Origin: Zygnema cylindricum
Taxonomy: Eukaryota; Streptophyta; Zygnematophyceae; Zygnematales; Zygnemataceae
Reading direction: 5' to 3'
Assembly: GCA_037447655.1 (NCBI GenBank)
Contig: JBBHKE010001800.1
Coordinates: 1-64,000 of the forward strand
Length of the DNA stretch: 64,000 nt
Shown here: one piece after another, positions 32,924-45,100 of the stretch
Layout of the letters: every line of letters begins with the position of its first letter
How positions within the stretch are numbered: the first letter of the stretch is position 1
Translations under genes and position numbers: made by a program
Notes under the pieces: model-generated
The model's input: the letters and a program-made list of their open reading frames with translations, nothing else
Databases searched by the model: none
What the model was told of the DNA's origin: nothing

Positions 32924-34960
32924 TAATTCAATCTCTCGTTTTTATATTGTGTGTTTTTCTTTCCTTTATGTTTATCGGCGACGAGGTTGTATCGTCGCAG
33001 AATGGAATGTATTACTATAGTTCCATTTAACGACAGTAACGCGTCGTCCCTGAATGGCATGTTTATTTTTCCATCCTCTTCTATCTATCTTGTTGTTTTT
33101 TTTTTCCCACTCCCCCTCTCCCATTCCTTCTCCCTTTCCCTCGACCAGCCGTTATCTCTACCTTTTTCTTCCCACTACTTTATCTACTCCATTTCACTCT
33201 CTTTTGCTTTCCCTTTCATTTTCCATATGCCGCATTACTTTCTTCTCTCTCTCCTATTCCCTCTCCCTATCCCTTGAACAGCATCTATCTCTCCGACCCA
33301 CATTTCCCTTTCCTCTCCCTCTCACCCTCTTCATCTGTTGCACAACCTCCCTCCCCCTCTCCCTTTCCCTTGTCCTCTCCCTTTTCCTCACTTTTCCCCT
33401 CTCCCTCTCCCGTGAACTTCACCATTACAATTACATGTTTTAACATTAATTTTTAAACTAACTCATTTGTTGTATTTTTTTCTTTGTTGTAGGCTCGAAA
33501 TTTTATTGAGGCAGCTGATTGCGATGGAGGAACAAATGCATGGATTGTGGACATGTCGACGACTCTTCTTTATTGCATTTCATATTAGGTATTCCAAACA
33601 AATTTGTGCATGGCTTGTAAAATATTATTGTATTACCATAGTTTACACAAGATAATTCTCAAGTGCAATGTACATTTTGTTAATATAGACTAATATTTTA
33701 TTTTTATTTGAAAAAAACAAATTACGTAGTACATATAATACGTTTTCTACGGTGTACCTCATTGTCATTCTTAGGGAAAAATGAATGAATTTATTTCCAA
33801 GTGTATTTTTGAATATTTTTAAAAATTGTAAATCATTTTCACTTTGTTGAAATGACGGGTGCTATGATTTTATTGCTCTATGTTTTGTAAATGATAAACG
33901 ATATATGCCATGAAGTTTGTGAACACCCATAACTATTTTGGTTGACAAACGCCTGATTGTTCTCTCTCTCTATTTTTATTTACAGTTGTCATCTTTTTTT
34001 CATTTTATTATATATTTTATCTCTGTAATTCTCTCTTTTTACTGTCTACCTGTCTCCCTAGAGTTAATTAATTAGCGACGCGATTGTCTCCTCACTGGAT
34101 GGTATGTGTTGCTTTCTTGCAAGTCAACGAAGAAAACGTCTCGTCGCTCAATGGCATGTTTGACTTTTTCACGATTTGGCACCGACATTGTGTCAACAGA
34201 AGATGTCGTTCTCTCTTTTTACTGTCTATCTGTCTCCCTATAGGTAATTAGCGACGAGACTGTCTCGTTGCTATGTGGTATGTGTTACTTTCCTGCCAGT
34301 AAACAACGAGAATGTCTTGTCGCTCAACGCCATGTTTCACTTTTTCACCATTCAGAACCGATATTGTGTCAACACAAGATGTCGAAATCCATTTCTCCAT
34401 CACATTAATATTTGTCCCCTAATTTACATCTACGTTTACTTTTGAACTTAACCATCATAACCCACCATATGCCCTCATATTATCCGACTTCTGTTTTTAT
34501 GTTTCACATTTTTTATTTTTTATTCTCTATTTTCATATTCGTCTCTATCCCATTAATTTTATATTTTTATGATCCTTTCCATCACATTTTATTACTATTT
34601 CATATCACTGTCTGTCTTATCGTTGTTGTCTTTATGTCATACTATGACATAATATCTACCATCTAGCGACGATGCTGTGTCGTCGCTGAATGGTTTATTT
34701 CACATTCGCCCAATGGGCAACCACAATGTGTCGTTGCTGAATGGAAGCATGATACTCCAAACATAGACACGAATTTACAAACATAGACATATTCACTACA
34801 AATACATGTCATTCACATTTTGGGCCATTCAGGTATCGTAAACAATATGAAAAGAGAAAATGAAAAAGGGATATATAATATTCAACGTCAAAGAAAAAGA
34901 AACAATGTATACTGCATACTGCAATAAAAAAAAGTAAATGCATTAACCTATTAATAAAAA
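32924..34960. other. Intergenic with hairpin motifs and pyrimidine tracts
   Basis: From 33060 to 33430 the plus strand is nearly pure pyrimidine (CCCTCTCCC-like words). Hairpin motifs of the GCGACGA...TCGTCGC type occur at about 32973, 33025, 34077, 34110, 34250, 34300, 34666 and 34715, usually followed by GAATGG or CAATGGCATG. A short open stretch at 33493-33590 after a TTGTAG acceptor-like site could be an exon scrap. No gene is established. Confidence 0.5.
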
Positions 34961-36929
34961 ACTAAAAAAAAAAAAAAAAAAAAAACACTATTAGTAAAAA
35001 GTTATGCAAACGGCCCATTATCCATTATACCGCCACTCCTAATTAAACCACCTCTCTGAAAAGTGCCTCATAATAATAAGTGTTTTCCTCTAAGTCTTCG
35101 TCATGACTGGCTTCATCTTCTTGATTGTCGGCCTCTCGAAGGAGTTGGAGTAGATCCCGTGCAGGAACTGAAGGGGGTGGCACCTCGTCGCCGTCAAAAT
35201 GATTTCGCCTTTTCATAATTATGACTTGCAACTCTTGCGTAAGCATGCTCTCCTCCCATTTGCCATCTTTTAATGACAATCCACATTGGATCATCGCCTT
35301 GCGTGCATATCCCATGCCATTTTTGTCCTTTATTTCGTTCACCTGTCGTATCGAATCGCGTGCCAACTTTAAGAAAAAGGCTTTCCTGGGTCCAACTACC
35401 TTACCAGACCATTTTTTGCCCCTAGGTATTGACCACGTGTGGCTCTCTACCCCCTTCATCTTCCAATCTTCCCATTTTCTTGACCACACCTCTTTGATTT
35501 TAGAAATTACAAATGAATCGGCATGTTGCACTAAATGCGTTGCACACGGAGGAAAAAAATGGAGTGTTGTTCTCTTTGCGCGTAGAGCGGTGTTTAATCC
35601 CTCGGACATATTGTGACCGCCACAATTGTCCACAAATATAACCTTTTAACGCCCATCGCGGTCTCCTTGGTATGACCTCGGTTCTGCGATCCATTGTGGG
35701 AAGACCGTTTTGTCGTTCTAACCTTTCGGCCCGGTACGGTAACAAACTCCTACAGAAAAGAGTGGGAAAAGATATTGAGTGAGGGAGGGAGAGAGAGGGC
35801 GACAAGTGTATAGGGAGAAATCAATATAAACAACATATCACTCCATATATAATATTTTGGGTGTGGAGTATAAGGGAGAATAAGTGAGACAATAGCGTCA
35901 ATATTTATAAGGAAAAATATTAATAGGGACAGAAAAACACCTGGTATGTCATCGTGGATGCCCTTGATCGGGTAATTTCAGAGCTTGTTGGCGAAGATTA
36001 ACATAGGAGATTTAATTTGGGCGTTCACTCCGCCCATGAGTCGAACCATCAAAGTCATCGACTCTCCACCTCCGGCAACATCCGTATATTTAACCACCTC
36101 ATCCCCGCGAAAACCCAACGTCTTTTTGTTATTCATATTACAATCAGGTGGGTCTCGTCCATGTTTTCAATTAGATCCTCGTTGTAGCGACCTATAATGA
36201 AAATTACACATAAAATTGTAAAAAAAACACAACAGAGGAAAATATGATGGTAGGGGAAACTACTTTCATTCGTTTATTTGCATTTATATCCCTAGAAAAT
36301 ACAATTTAAGAAAATATATGTAACATATATTACAGCATATAGCAATGAGTTGTACAAATGTTAAAAAAACTTACCCGATAAAAATCCTCTCTTTAATTCG
36401 CCCATGTGATATGCAACTATTTTTTCGATGTATTCCTCTTTCTCCGAGCTTAATTGTAACTTTCCTTTTTGAGCCTTTGTCACAATATTGTGTTTTTCGC
36501 AAAACCGTTTAGTCCATCGTTTTTTCATTTTCATTTTTATCTCATTACCCTTTTTTTCGATGAATAGTCTCCTATTATCCTCATTCACACGTTTAATGAA
36601 ATGAACTACTATGGTCCCTACAATGGTTTCCGGCATTTTAATACCCGCTTTCTTGAATCGGTAAAACTCTTCCACCAATTCCGAGTGCACTGCTGTCTCC
36701 CATATAAATTCCTTCCCCCCTCTACCCGGCAGTACCTTTGTCACCACCACACTTTTCGTCCAAATCCCGCAGACGACAAAGTATGTGTCGTCGCCCGTAT
36801 GTTTCTCAATGTCGTAACCCGACCCTTCCACCACCGACTTGCTTTTTGGTATCCTGCAACGAAAAGAAAAGAAAAAAAAAAAAAAACATTTTAGTTCTAA
36901 TTCATATAAAAAAATTATATATATCATAT

Positions 36930-37085
36930 AAAATTTGGTTCACCGACGACTTGCAGTCGTCGCTAAAGTTAGCGACCATTGTTGGTCGTCGCTGGTTTAA
37001 TAATCTGGAGCCATTTCAAGACTCACCAACGACAGATTGTCGTCCGTGATTCAGCGACGAGTTGAAGACGTCGCAATGTCAAACA
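36930..37085. repeat. Cluster of GCGACGA hairpins
   Basis: At least four imperfect palindromes in 150 bp (CCGACGACTTGCAGTCGTCG, GCGACCATTGTTGGTCGTCGC, CAACGACAGATTGTCGTCCG, GCGACGAGTTGAAGACGTCGC). They lie in the presumed intron/5' side of the transposase exon at 36375-36853. Confidence 0.75.
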
Positions 37086-37269
37086 TACCACAAGTGACAA
37101 TTTTTTTTTTAAACAAGTAAGTGAGTGGGTGAAACATGGGAAGTGATATAGTGGAGTAAGAGTTAGTAAAAGTACATACCAATTACCGTTTTTTTTTCCA
37201 CAACGCCCGTGTGAGCCTCATCAATTGCTCTCGATCCACTCTTATTTGTTGTTGTTGGGCCGCTACTTG

Positions 37270-39080
37270 TTAAGTGAGTGCCGTGATTATTAAAGGCAAA
37301 TCCTCTCCTCTCGGAGGTGAAGGTGGCCTAATCGGTGGCGGAACCTTTTGTATTTCCCAAAGGCGAGAGCGTGGCACTTTGACATTGGGACATTTTTGCA
37401 ATATCGTCGTACGAGCATCTTGGAGAGCAAGTACCTCGGGATTTACTCGACAATATTTTAGGATGTTGTATAACCGGGGATCCCACGGATGATGATGACG
37501 TAGCAACTCCGGGACATTTACACGAAAACCGTCCTCCCCACGAACAACCAACATTATCCGTGGATCCGCCGGATCAAATTACATTATGTGGGCAAAGCGA
37601 GCCTCGGTCCTCAAGCGAGATAAACAACCATGTTGGATGTGCGGTGACATCGGGAGGGATGTCATTAATTTGCGAAAAATGATTCGCTTCTAGGTTTAGG
37701 GGTCGGGGTTCACCATACCTCAAATGTTCTGGCCATTCGGCAACCGGAATATAATGTTAGGGTCGAGGCACGAAACTGTCCATTTCCTCCCCTCCCGTGG
37801 GAGGAGGAAAATACTGATCGAGATGCTCAACCGGGTATGGAGGTTGAGGATGCGGAGGAGCCATTACGATGGCTCTCTCCCTAGTCGGCGTGGGAGGCGT
37901 CCTGAACACGTCGTCGTCATCATCAAACTCCCACTCACGTTGCTTTTCCTCACTATCCGGGGTTTGTTCTTCCTTGGTGGTGGGATCATCTTCGTTTTTC
38001 CACACCACGATATCGGTGGGTTCCAAAATTTCGGGTTCGGGCTTGTCTTCCGACGGTTCTTCACCATCCTCGATGCTCTCGTCGCTATCCAAAGACGAGG
38101 GGACGTATAACTTGTCATTGTCATCTTTCACTTTACGCTTACCATTTGCTATCTCTTTCTTCCTAGATATCTTTCTCCATGCTTCAATCCCCCCACCTTT
38201 CTCGACCGTCGCCTCTCCCCCTTCTCCTTCCTCCTCCACGGTCTCACAAAACCCTATGATTTTTTTTTATAATCCTTTTTTTTCTACCTAATCTTCCACT
38301 AACCTCACTCGACCCACCTTCTTCAAATCGTCGCCTCCTTTCCCTTTCTTTCCTCTCCCACTTCTGTCTTCCCCTCCCTCTCCTCACTCAACAACTTCTT
38401 TTCCCTAAAACCCCCACCTTTTTCCTCGTCGTCGCCCTCATCAAAAAGTATTATTATTAATTTTTTTTTTTACATTTTTTCTCTACCTTTTCCTGTGCCT
38501 CACTTCGCTCACCCTCTTCTACCGTCGCCTCCTTCTCCCCTCCGTCTACACCCATTACCGTCTTTCCACCCTCCTCTAATGTGATTTTTTCTCCCCTATT
38601 CATCTCACTTTCTACCGCCTCCCCCCTCCTCACAACAATTGATTCACCCCTTTCCTCCCTTCCCTCCTCCGGTAAAACCCCCTCCTTTGCTACCTCATCC
38701 AAATTTGTCTCCTCCCTTCCTCCCCCAACTGGTGTCAATCCTTCCACCTCTACCTCTTCTCTCATCTCCCTTTCATGATCCCTCCCCTCCGCCGGCACCC
38801 AACCGATTTGTACCAAAGTGGCCGCCTCCCTTTCTCTCGCTAATTCCTCCGCGGTTCCATTTACCCCTATCACAGTTTCCGGGCCATCTTTTTCCCTCTC
38901 TACCCCCTTTGGAGATTGCCTTTCCCTTGTGGGATTTTCTCTCGCCACTCCTTCCCTTCGTACCTCTTCCCTTTCTACTCTTGGCCGACGTCGTTGATTA
39001 CGGCGAGGTAATGGAGGGTAGCGATGACGATACGGTAAAACACTACGTTGTAGCCTATACGACTGGTTGATGCCCTCCAC
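37270..39080 (-). CDS. Glu/Pro-rich hypothetical ORFs inside the pogo-like element
   Basis: Three minus-strand open frames lie between the transposase exons. 39080-38457 is very rich in Glu, Arg, Gly and Val (EEGREERGES, GGEKEATVEE). 38239-37757 is acidic (SSLDSDESIEDGEEPSEDKP, EFDDDDDVF) with PPP runs. 37554-37270 has a Pro-rich tail (PPIRPPSPP) after a compact segment, DPRLYNILKYCRVNPEVLALQDA. They may be exons of one element-encoded protein, or a low-complexity middle domain of the transposase. I recognise no family. The strong purine bias of this strand itself creates long open frames, so coding status is uncertain. Confidence 0.35.
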
Positions 39081-39239
39081 CTATATTAGCCACACGTGAC
39101 AAAAAAATGAAGGAGAAGAGTCAGCTACACTAAAAGACGAGAGAACACAGGAGTTTGTCTTGAAAATTAAAGGTCGTACGTCAAAGAAACGCATGAGGTT
39201 TTAACGCATTCTATGTGTTCGATATATACTTGCTGACTG

Positions 39240-39760
39240 TATTGTTCGCGACGGCACGAAGTGGTCGCTAATCCAATGAATTTGATCATTCCAACAGTGT
39301 GACGACAAAACGAAATTAGGAGATGTTGAGGCTCACTACATAGAAGTTTCCAAGAGTGGCAACGACGTGCAAAATAAACTTACAGATTGTGTGGTCCGCG
39401 TCAAAGGGAAAATCATCCTGTCTTTATTTTTTTTGGAAAATCCAACAGTGTGATGACGAAACTGAATAAAAAAATCACGCGGTACAATGATTCCGCGATC
39501 CCAACAATGAGACAAAGACAAAACCTCGTCGATCGTACAAAGGTTTATATTTATTAAACTAACTAAGGATAAAAAAAAATATTATGCTCGCTATTATACT
39601 TCGTCATTTTTATCGTTGTCGCAACGACGAATTGTCGTCGCCAGTTCGATTTCTTCATCCACGCGGCAGCGCTTCGATGTGGCCGCCTCCTAAACATATC
39701 AGTATGTTACAACCACAAGCGACGACACGTTGTCGTCGGTGTTTCACGACGGTGCATGAG
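39240..39760. repeat. Further GCGACGA hairpins
   Basis: Palindromes GCGACGGCACGAAGTGGTCGC (about 39250), CAACGACGAATTGTCGTCG (about 39622) and GCGACGACACGTTGTCGTCG (about 39719). They are the same motif family as at 32970-34740 and 36930-37085, so the set brackets the transposase relic. Confidence 0.7.
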
Positions 39761-40449
39761 GATCCAACAAAACAACTTTAAGAAAATGTGGTGGGGGCGA
39801 GGAAAAAATATATACAAATTGAAACGAACACATAAAAGTAGAGGTAAACAAAATGTCACATTATAAGCGAATACCATATTGAGACACACAATTTAAGCAG
39901 CCGTAAAAACTCATATAACGTAAGAATAAAAAGGTAATATTGCTTACTTGTATTATATTCGCCCGTAAAGTGTTCCGGAAATTGTTGAAGGTCCTTGGTA
40001 TAAGGCACTCCTTTCCGTTTGCATTACAATCCGCAATCATCCAATTGATTACACGAACGCGTGCAGCCTTTGTCGACTCGTGTTAGAGCTTGCGTCTCAC
40101 CACCGGGCTGATACGGTGGTCCACACGCGGTGAGTCTGGTGGTGAGTCCGGAGGTGAATTTGGGGGTGAGCCGAAATCGGACCCACCATCTTCCATGAGG
40201 GTGTCATCATTTTGTGATCCCATCCCTTCACCTGCCTCTCCCTCTCCCTCTTTCTCGCCCCACTCCATCTCCTCCTCAACCCGATGTGGGAAAAATACAG
40301 CGGGAGCTTTGGCTTTCGCCGCAAAAAAAGTGGTAGTGTGCCACATATTTTCTTAAGATAGTGACAGCAACTAGTCAATGATAAATATGAAGCAGCAAAT
40401 ATAAGATGCAACAACAAAGGTATATGCGAAGGGAGGAAAAAGAGTGGCA

Positions 40450-42096
40450 TTGTTAGAGTTAAAGACGAGTATATACAGGAAGGGAAGGGAATCTCTTGTG
40501 AAAAAAAAGAGGGAAAAGCTTGGCCAAAATTTGAACATTCAAATTTTTAAATCAAATATTTAGTTTGAAAGTCAAATATTTCGATTTTAAAAACGACACG
40601 GTGATAGCGGGAAAGTTTTACATTTTGCGTTAGTTTTCAACGTGAGAGTATGCACGTGGTCGACAATGGACGTTTTTCATGGAAAAGGCGTGGGAAAACA
40701 TGGCAGCTCATTGAATGTACGGATCTTTCTTGGAAAGGCTGCGGGTAAGACAGGCGTGTTGTTTTGTACCGTTAAAAAAGCCATAATGTTTGCGTGGATA
40801 AAAAATACGACACGTGTAATCTTTGGGGACCAATCAAGTGACGTGAATTATTATATGGTTGGTCAGTATGTACTTTTTGGTTCATTTTAGTTTCAACATT
40901 TACTCTAATACAGGACAACGTTGACGTTAATACAGGTGAGACGTATGAAAGACAGACGAGGTAACACACTTATTACAATTATGACACATATTAGCATACT
41001 TAACTCTAATAAAACTACCCAAAAGGGACGTTATTATAATACATGAGATACGGACGAACGGAACTACGGCCATACGTCCAAGTTACGCGTAAAAATGGCG
41101 TGGCGTGTTAACCCTTTCTGTAAACGTTAAACAAAAAAAACTGTAATTAAACTTTACGTTACGCGGTATAGCATTGACACGCAGCCGCCGTAAAATTGTC
41201 TCATCGGTACGGATACTCGATTTAGCGCCGACGTACAATTTTTAAGATTGTGTACGGTTACACATACTAATGTGTACAATCGTACGGAGAATATTCCATT
41301 TTTGCTGTCCCCAAATTAGCGTTAACGTCGAAATTAGAATAAACCTTTTTTTTTCTAATTTTCAAATTCTTAATTAGCATCAATGACGGTATATTTACTT
41401 CCACACTATCTAAACTTTGACACTAATAACGATGCGCGGTGTAGACGACCGTGTTGTTGACATCGGTTGTACATTATTCGCAAACGGACGGCGGCTGTCG
41501 GAAAGTACAGAACCTAGACTCCACATGGGCGGACTAACCGGAGGCGACAGTGACCGTTCGACATGCCGCAACCGTGGGAAACTGCAATGGTAAAAGCATC
41601 GCCGACATTTGTCTTTATCCTATTCCTTTTTGAATTGGTTGACGTCTTACGTTTTTTATTTTTAACATTTTTGGCTCTGTTTTGGCTTGTACGGCATTAG
41701 TCTCTTTTTCCGGATCTTCTCCAAAAGTTACTTCTATTTTTGCGAAATCTGACCAGATTTTCTTTTTGTTTGCCAGGACTCTCTGGGCTTTTGTTGACTG
41801 GGGGGACCAGTAATACTGTCTGAAAGCTTTGTACTCTGTTTAACTCTCATCTCCTGTTGGTCAATCTTTGGTACCATACAGCCATATACTGTAGCTCACT
41901 CCTTAGCGCCATTGTTATGAAATCGAGTCAAGTAACCCTAACCCTAAACCGAATGGATAGACGTCAGCGCTCTGTAAACTTGAAGGAGTCGTAACGTGAC
42001 GTCCGTACTTTTTTACAAAGAATATACTTAACCATGGACTTCACCATATACTGAACCATCGTGACACTGTAGCTTTAAACCCGAGGCTGTATTTTA
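40450..42096. other. Intergenic region upstream of the coiled-coil gene
   Basis: About 1.6 kb. 41200-41655 repeats the 30400-30900 segment, including an inverted-repeat terminus (CGATGCGCGGTG followed by TA, near 41432). A short CCCTAACCCTAAACC stretch (about 41937) resembles plant telomere repeats but is only two to three units. The promoter of the downstream gene is presumably within 41660-42140; no clear TATA box was identified. Confidence 0.4.
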
Positions 42097-42141
42097 TTGC
42101 GAATCACACTCACACATACCGGGCTCCATTTATGTGTCATC

Positions 42142-45100
42142 ATGTTTGCACCAAGAAACTCGTCTCCAAAGAAATGTCCCTCTTCTCCTAATCTTCGAGC
42201 AGGTCCCTCAACATCTCGTGGTTTGACTCCCAAACGTCGACCTAACCTTGGAGAACAAATTAGGGTTACAGCAGCTATAAGCAGTAAGCCATGGCGAGAA
42301 CATCCTGGCGTACCGATGTCTCCTCCTTCGTCAGAAGATCTCTCTGCGGGCTCTCTTTCTCCCAGTGTTGTCACGTCATGGCCTGTAGGATGGCATACAG
42401 ACGATTCAAATAATAAGCTCACTTTAGCGAAAGATGTGATGGGACCAGAATTAGTACCAATGGCTGGTAAAGCGCGATCGACTGGATCTCCTCTCAAGCT
42501 GGAAAACAACAGATTGAAAGAAGGAAGTAAATCTGTGTCAAAGTTGGTGGAAGGAGTGGGAAGGCGATTTAAGCAAAATATTGTACAGGCAGGAGGAGAT
42601 GGGCATACAGTAGGGAAGGGAAGGGGCGGCAGTATAGTTGACGAGCACGAGTTTGAAGAGGGCCAGCATGAGAAGGTTCAACGAGGGCTTAACGATCCTC
42701 ACAACTATTTCCCTAATGCCGGGAGGAATGTGATGGAAAGTGAGGACGAGAGATCAGGGAATGCAGCAAAGTTTTTTCAAGGCCAGAGTCGAATGAATCC
42801 AAGGGAGCATTTTGCAGGAGGTGGGTTCTACCAAGAAGAAAGCATTCTTTTGTTTGTTTTTGTTTTTCTTTTCATTTTTTTTCTCTTTAAACACTTTCTT
42901 CTTTCGTGTATCCCTCCGTTGTGTTCTTATTCGTTCACTTTCATCCCACTTACGGTGTCTTTGGAGGCGGTTCAGACAATCTTAAGGACTAGATGACAAG
43001 CTGGTGAGAGTGATTGTCTAGATGAATGATAGAAGTAATGGTGAAGGGCGGTAAATTAGATGTTACAATCTAGTTCGTGCATGCATTGAATTAGACTCTT
43101 CAACCATGTAAGGCAGTTGCTCCTCTTTCAGAATGTTTGTCATTCAATTTTAATGACAGCATTGTTTACACTTAGAAGCCTCCTATAGTGAAGTTTTGAT
43201 TTCTACATCTCGAAACTTAGTGTTCATCTCAAGTTATTTTCCTGAATTTGGAATTTGTTGACAGCATTGTTTATTTCTGAAAGTCGTGTAGTGTGTAGGT
43301 TTATTTATTTTTTGACTAAAAGATTGAAAGGTGGACACAAATATAGTTTTTTTTTTCGTTATTAGTAGATGTATATTTTCGTTTTATGGCACAATTTATA
43401 GTTTTCAGGGTATACACCGATGATCTGTTTTACAAAACTAAATGCCGTTTGTCATGTGTTTATTCTCTTATATGCCTTTCTTTGAAATCTCAAGTTCATT
43501 GTTGAATTGGAAAAGAAAAAATAAAGTTTTTTTTCCAGAAATTGACATTTCTGAATTCTTCTCTCTTTTTGATTGAGCATTGTCCTACTGCGGATACTCT
43601 CCGCATGTTTTTGATTCTTTAGAACAACGCGCTTCAGAAGCTTTAAGTAAATTTTGCCTTCTGTTTTTTCTTTTCTTTTCTTTGCATTCTGGTCTTTTAT
43701 CTTTCAGAATCGTTTTCAACCCAGCGAGACGCCTCTTCTGCAGAGAACACTACCAAAAGGTCAGCTAGGACACTTGTCTCAAGGAGGTGACGCATAGGTT
43801 ATTTCATGGTTTAAATGTGTGAAAACTCAAGGGAGTGCTATATCCGATTGCCACTACTATACGCATGCTATACGGGTCTTTCCAGCATAAGACATCAATA
43901 GTATGGCAAACCCATTTATAGCGTGTTCCACACCTTTTTGCGCATTAAAACTAATTGGGTTATTTTGTTGTCTTCCATGAAAGGCTGACTGGTGCATGTG
44001 GTTTGCAAATTCATAACTCTACAGAGATCAGGACACTAAATTTTCCTTGATTTTTAGCGGTAAGTTGCAAGAAGTGATGGTACCGGGGAATCAGAAAGCA
44101 AACATGTCTTGCAAAGTTGGGGCTCCAGATGATTTGGCTTTAGTCCTGTTCAGTTACCAAGAGTTTTCGGTATCCAGCAATAGTCTAATAAGAGTGATCA
44201 CCTCCTAAACCGGTTTGTGAAGCAGGATGGTGTGCCTTCTTCAGGGCCAGTCTATTAGCACCTATACACAAGTTAAGCCTGTCTGTTCCCTTGTGGAAGT
44301 GTTTTCATTCATTTGCTATTTTGTGTTTTACATCTTAGTGCTGTATGCTTGGGTATTCATTAGTATTGGCTAAACACCGCCAAAATCTATCACGAAATCT
44401 GATGATAATTTGTGGTTTTGATTCATCTACTTTTAATCCCACTGTCATTTTGGACAAAAATAAGGAATTGACGTTGCACTTATTCTTATACTTTATATAC
44501 TGGTTGCACAGATCTGCCACGCTTTCCAGCCGCATTCAAGCAATCACATCCAAGGCTGCTGTTTCATCTGCAAGGGAGGACCATAAGGTGAGTCGTCTAT
44601 TTCTCTACTTCTCTATTTCTCCTATGTTAAAATAGCGAGGCAGTTCAGTGCTTCCTACAGGACTTCCTTGTTTCCAGCTTGCTTTCTTCCAACACTTTGT
44701 TAGGCCCAGTTTCTGCTTCATTTCTAGGAAAATCTTGTGAGGATGGGTGAATTACTTGTCCTTTCTTGATTTGAAAAAACGGCTTTTTAACAGAACAACT
44801 ACTCTTTTGTTATCTGCTAAATTGCGTCTGTAAGAGGTGGGGAGGGCCTTACAGGTGGGGAGAGAAGGGCAACAGAAGCCTCGGCCCATAGAACAAAATT
44901 TTGTCACATCTGATTGGCAAAATGGTCCAAACACGAATACAAGGCCCAATAATAGCATTGGTGAAACTAAATCTGAAGAATCACAAGACACAAGTCAGCT
45001 AAACACACTAGAGATGATGGAAAGTAAACGATTGCAAATGCTTTCGACAGGTCGTCCAACGGTAAGCTCTTTGTGGCCATTTGAAGGGCTGATTTTTTTT

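Larger units (their letters stand above)
35043..40346 (-). pseudogene. Pogo-like (DDE_1/CENP-B type) transposase gene relic
   Basis: Several minus-strand exons belong to one transposase. A possible N-terminal exon at about 39945-40346 contains VRVINWMIADCNANG. The exon at 36375-36853 contains the CENP-B-type DNA-binding helix (MKKRWTKRFCEKHNIVTKAQ, then SSEKEEYIEKIVAYHMG) and splices in phase to 35941-36191. That exon carries NMDETHL (first catalytic Asp, 36157-36159) and FRGDEVVKY, and splices to 35043-35749 with VCYRTGPKG, VDNCGGHN (second Asp, 35633) and HLVQHADSFVI (third acidic site). Defects: stops at 35718-35720 and 35646-35648, single-base frameshifts near 36145 and 35985, and another near 39995. 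The family normally cuts and pastes DNA at TA sites. This copy is inactive. Confidence 0.8.

Noticed and set aside
33054-33443. Pro/Ser/Leu-rich open frames
   Set aside because: Low-complexity pyrimidine tract; several frames are open at once, as expected from composition alone.
37270-39080. Plus-strand Pro/Ser-rich frames (37869-38291, 38639-39070)
   Set aside because: They are mirror images of the Glu-rich minus-strand frames. The transposase exons are on the minus strand, so that strand is the better candidate, itself uncertain.
41933-41950. Telomere-like CCCTAACCCTAAACC
   Set aside because: Only two to three imperfect units; too short to be an interstitial telomere or a chromosome end.
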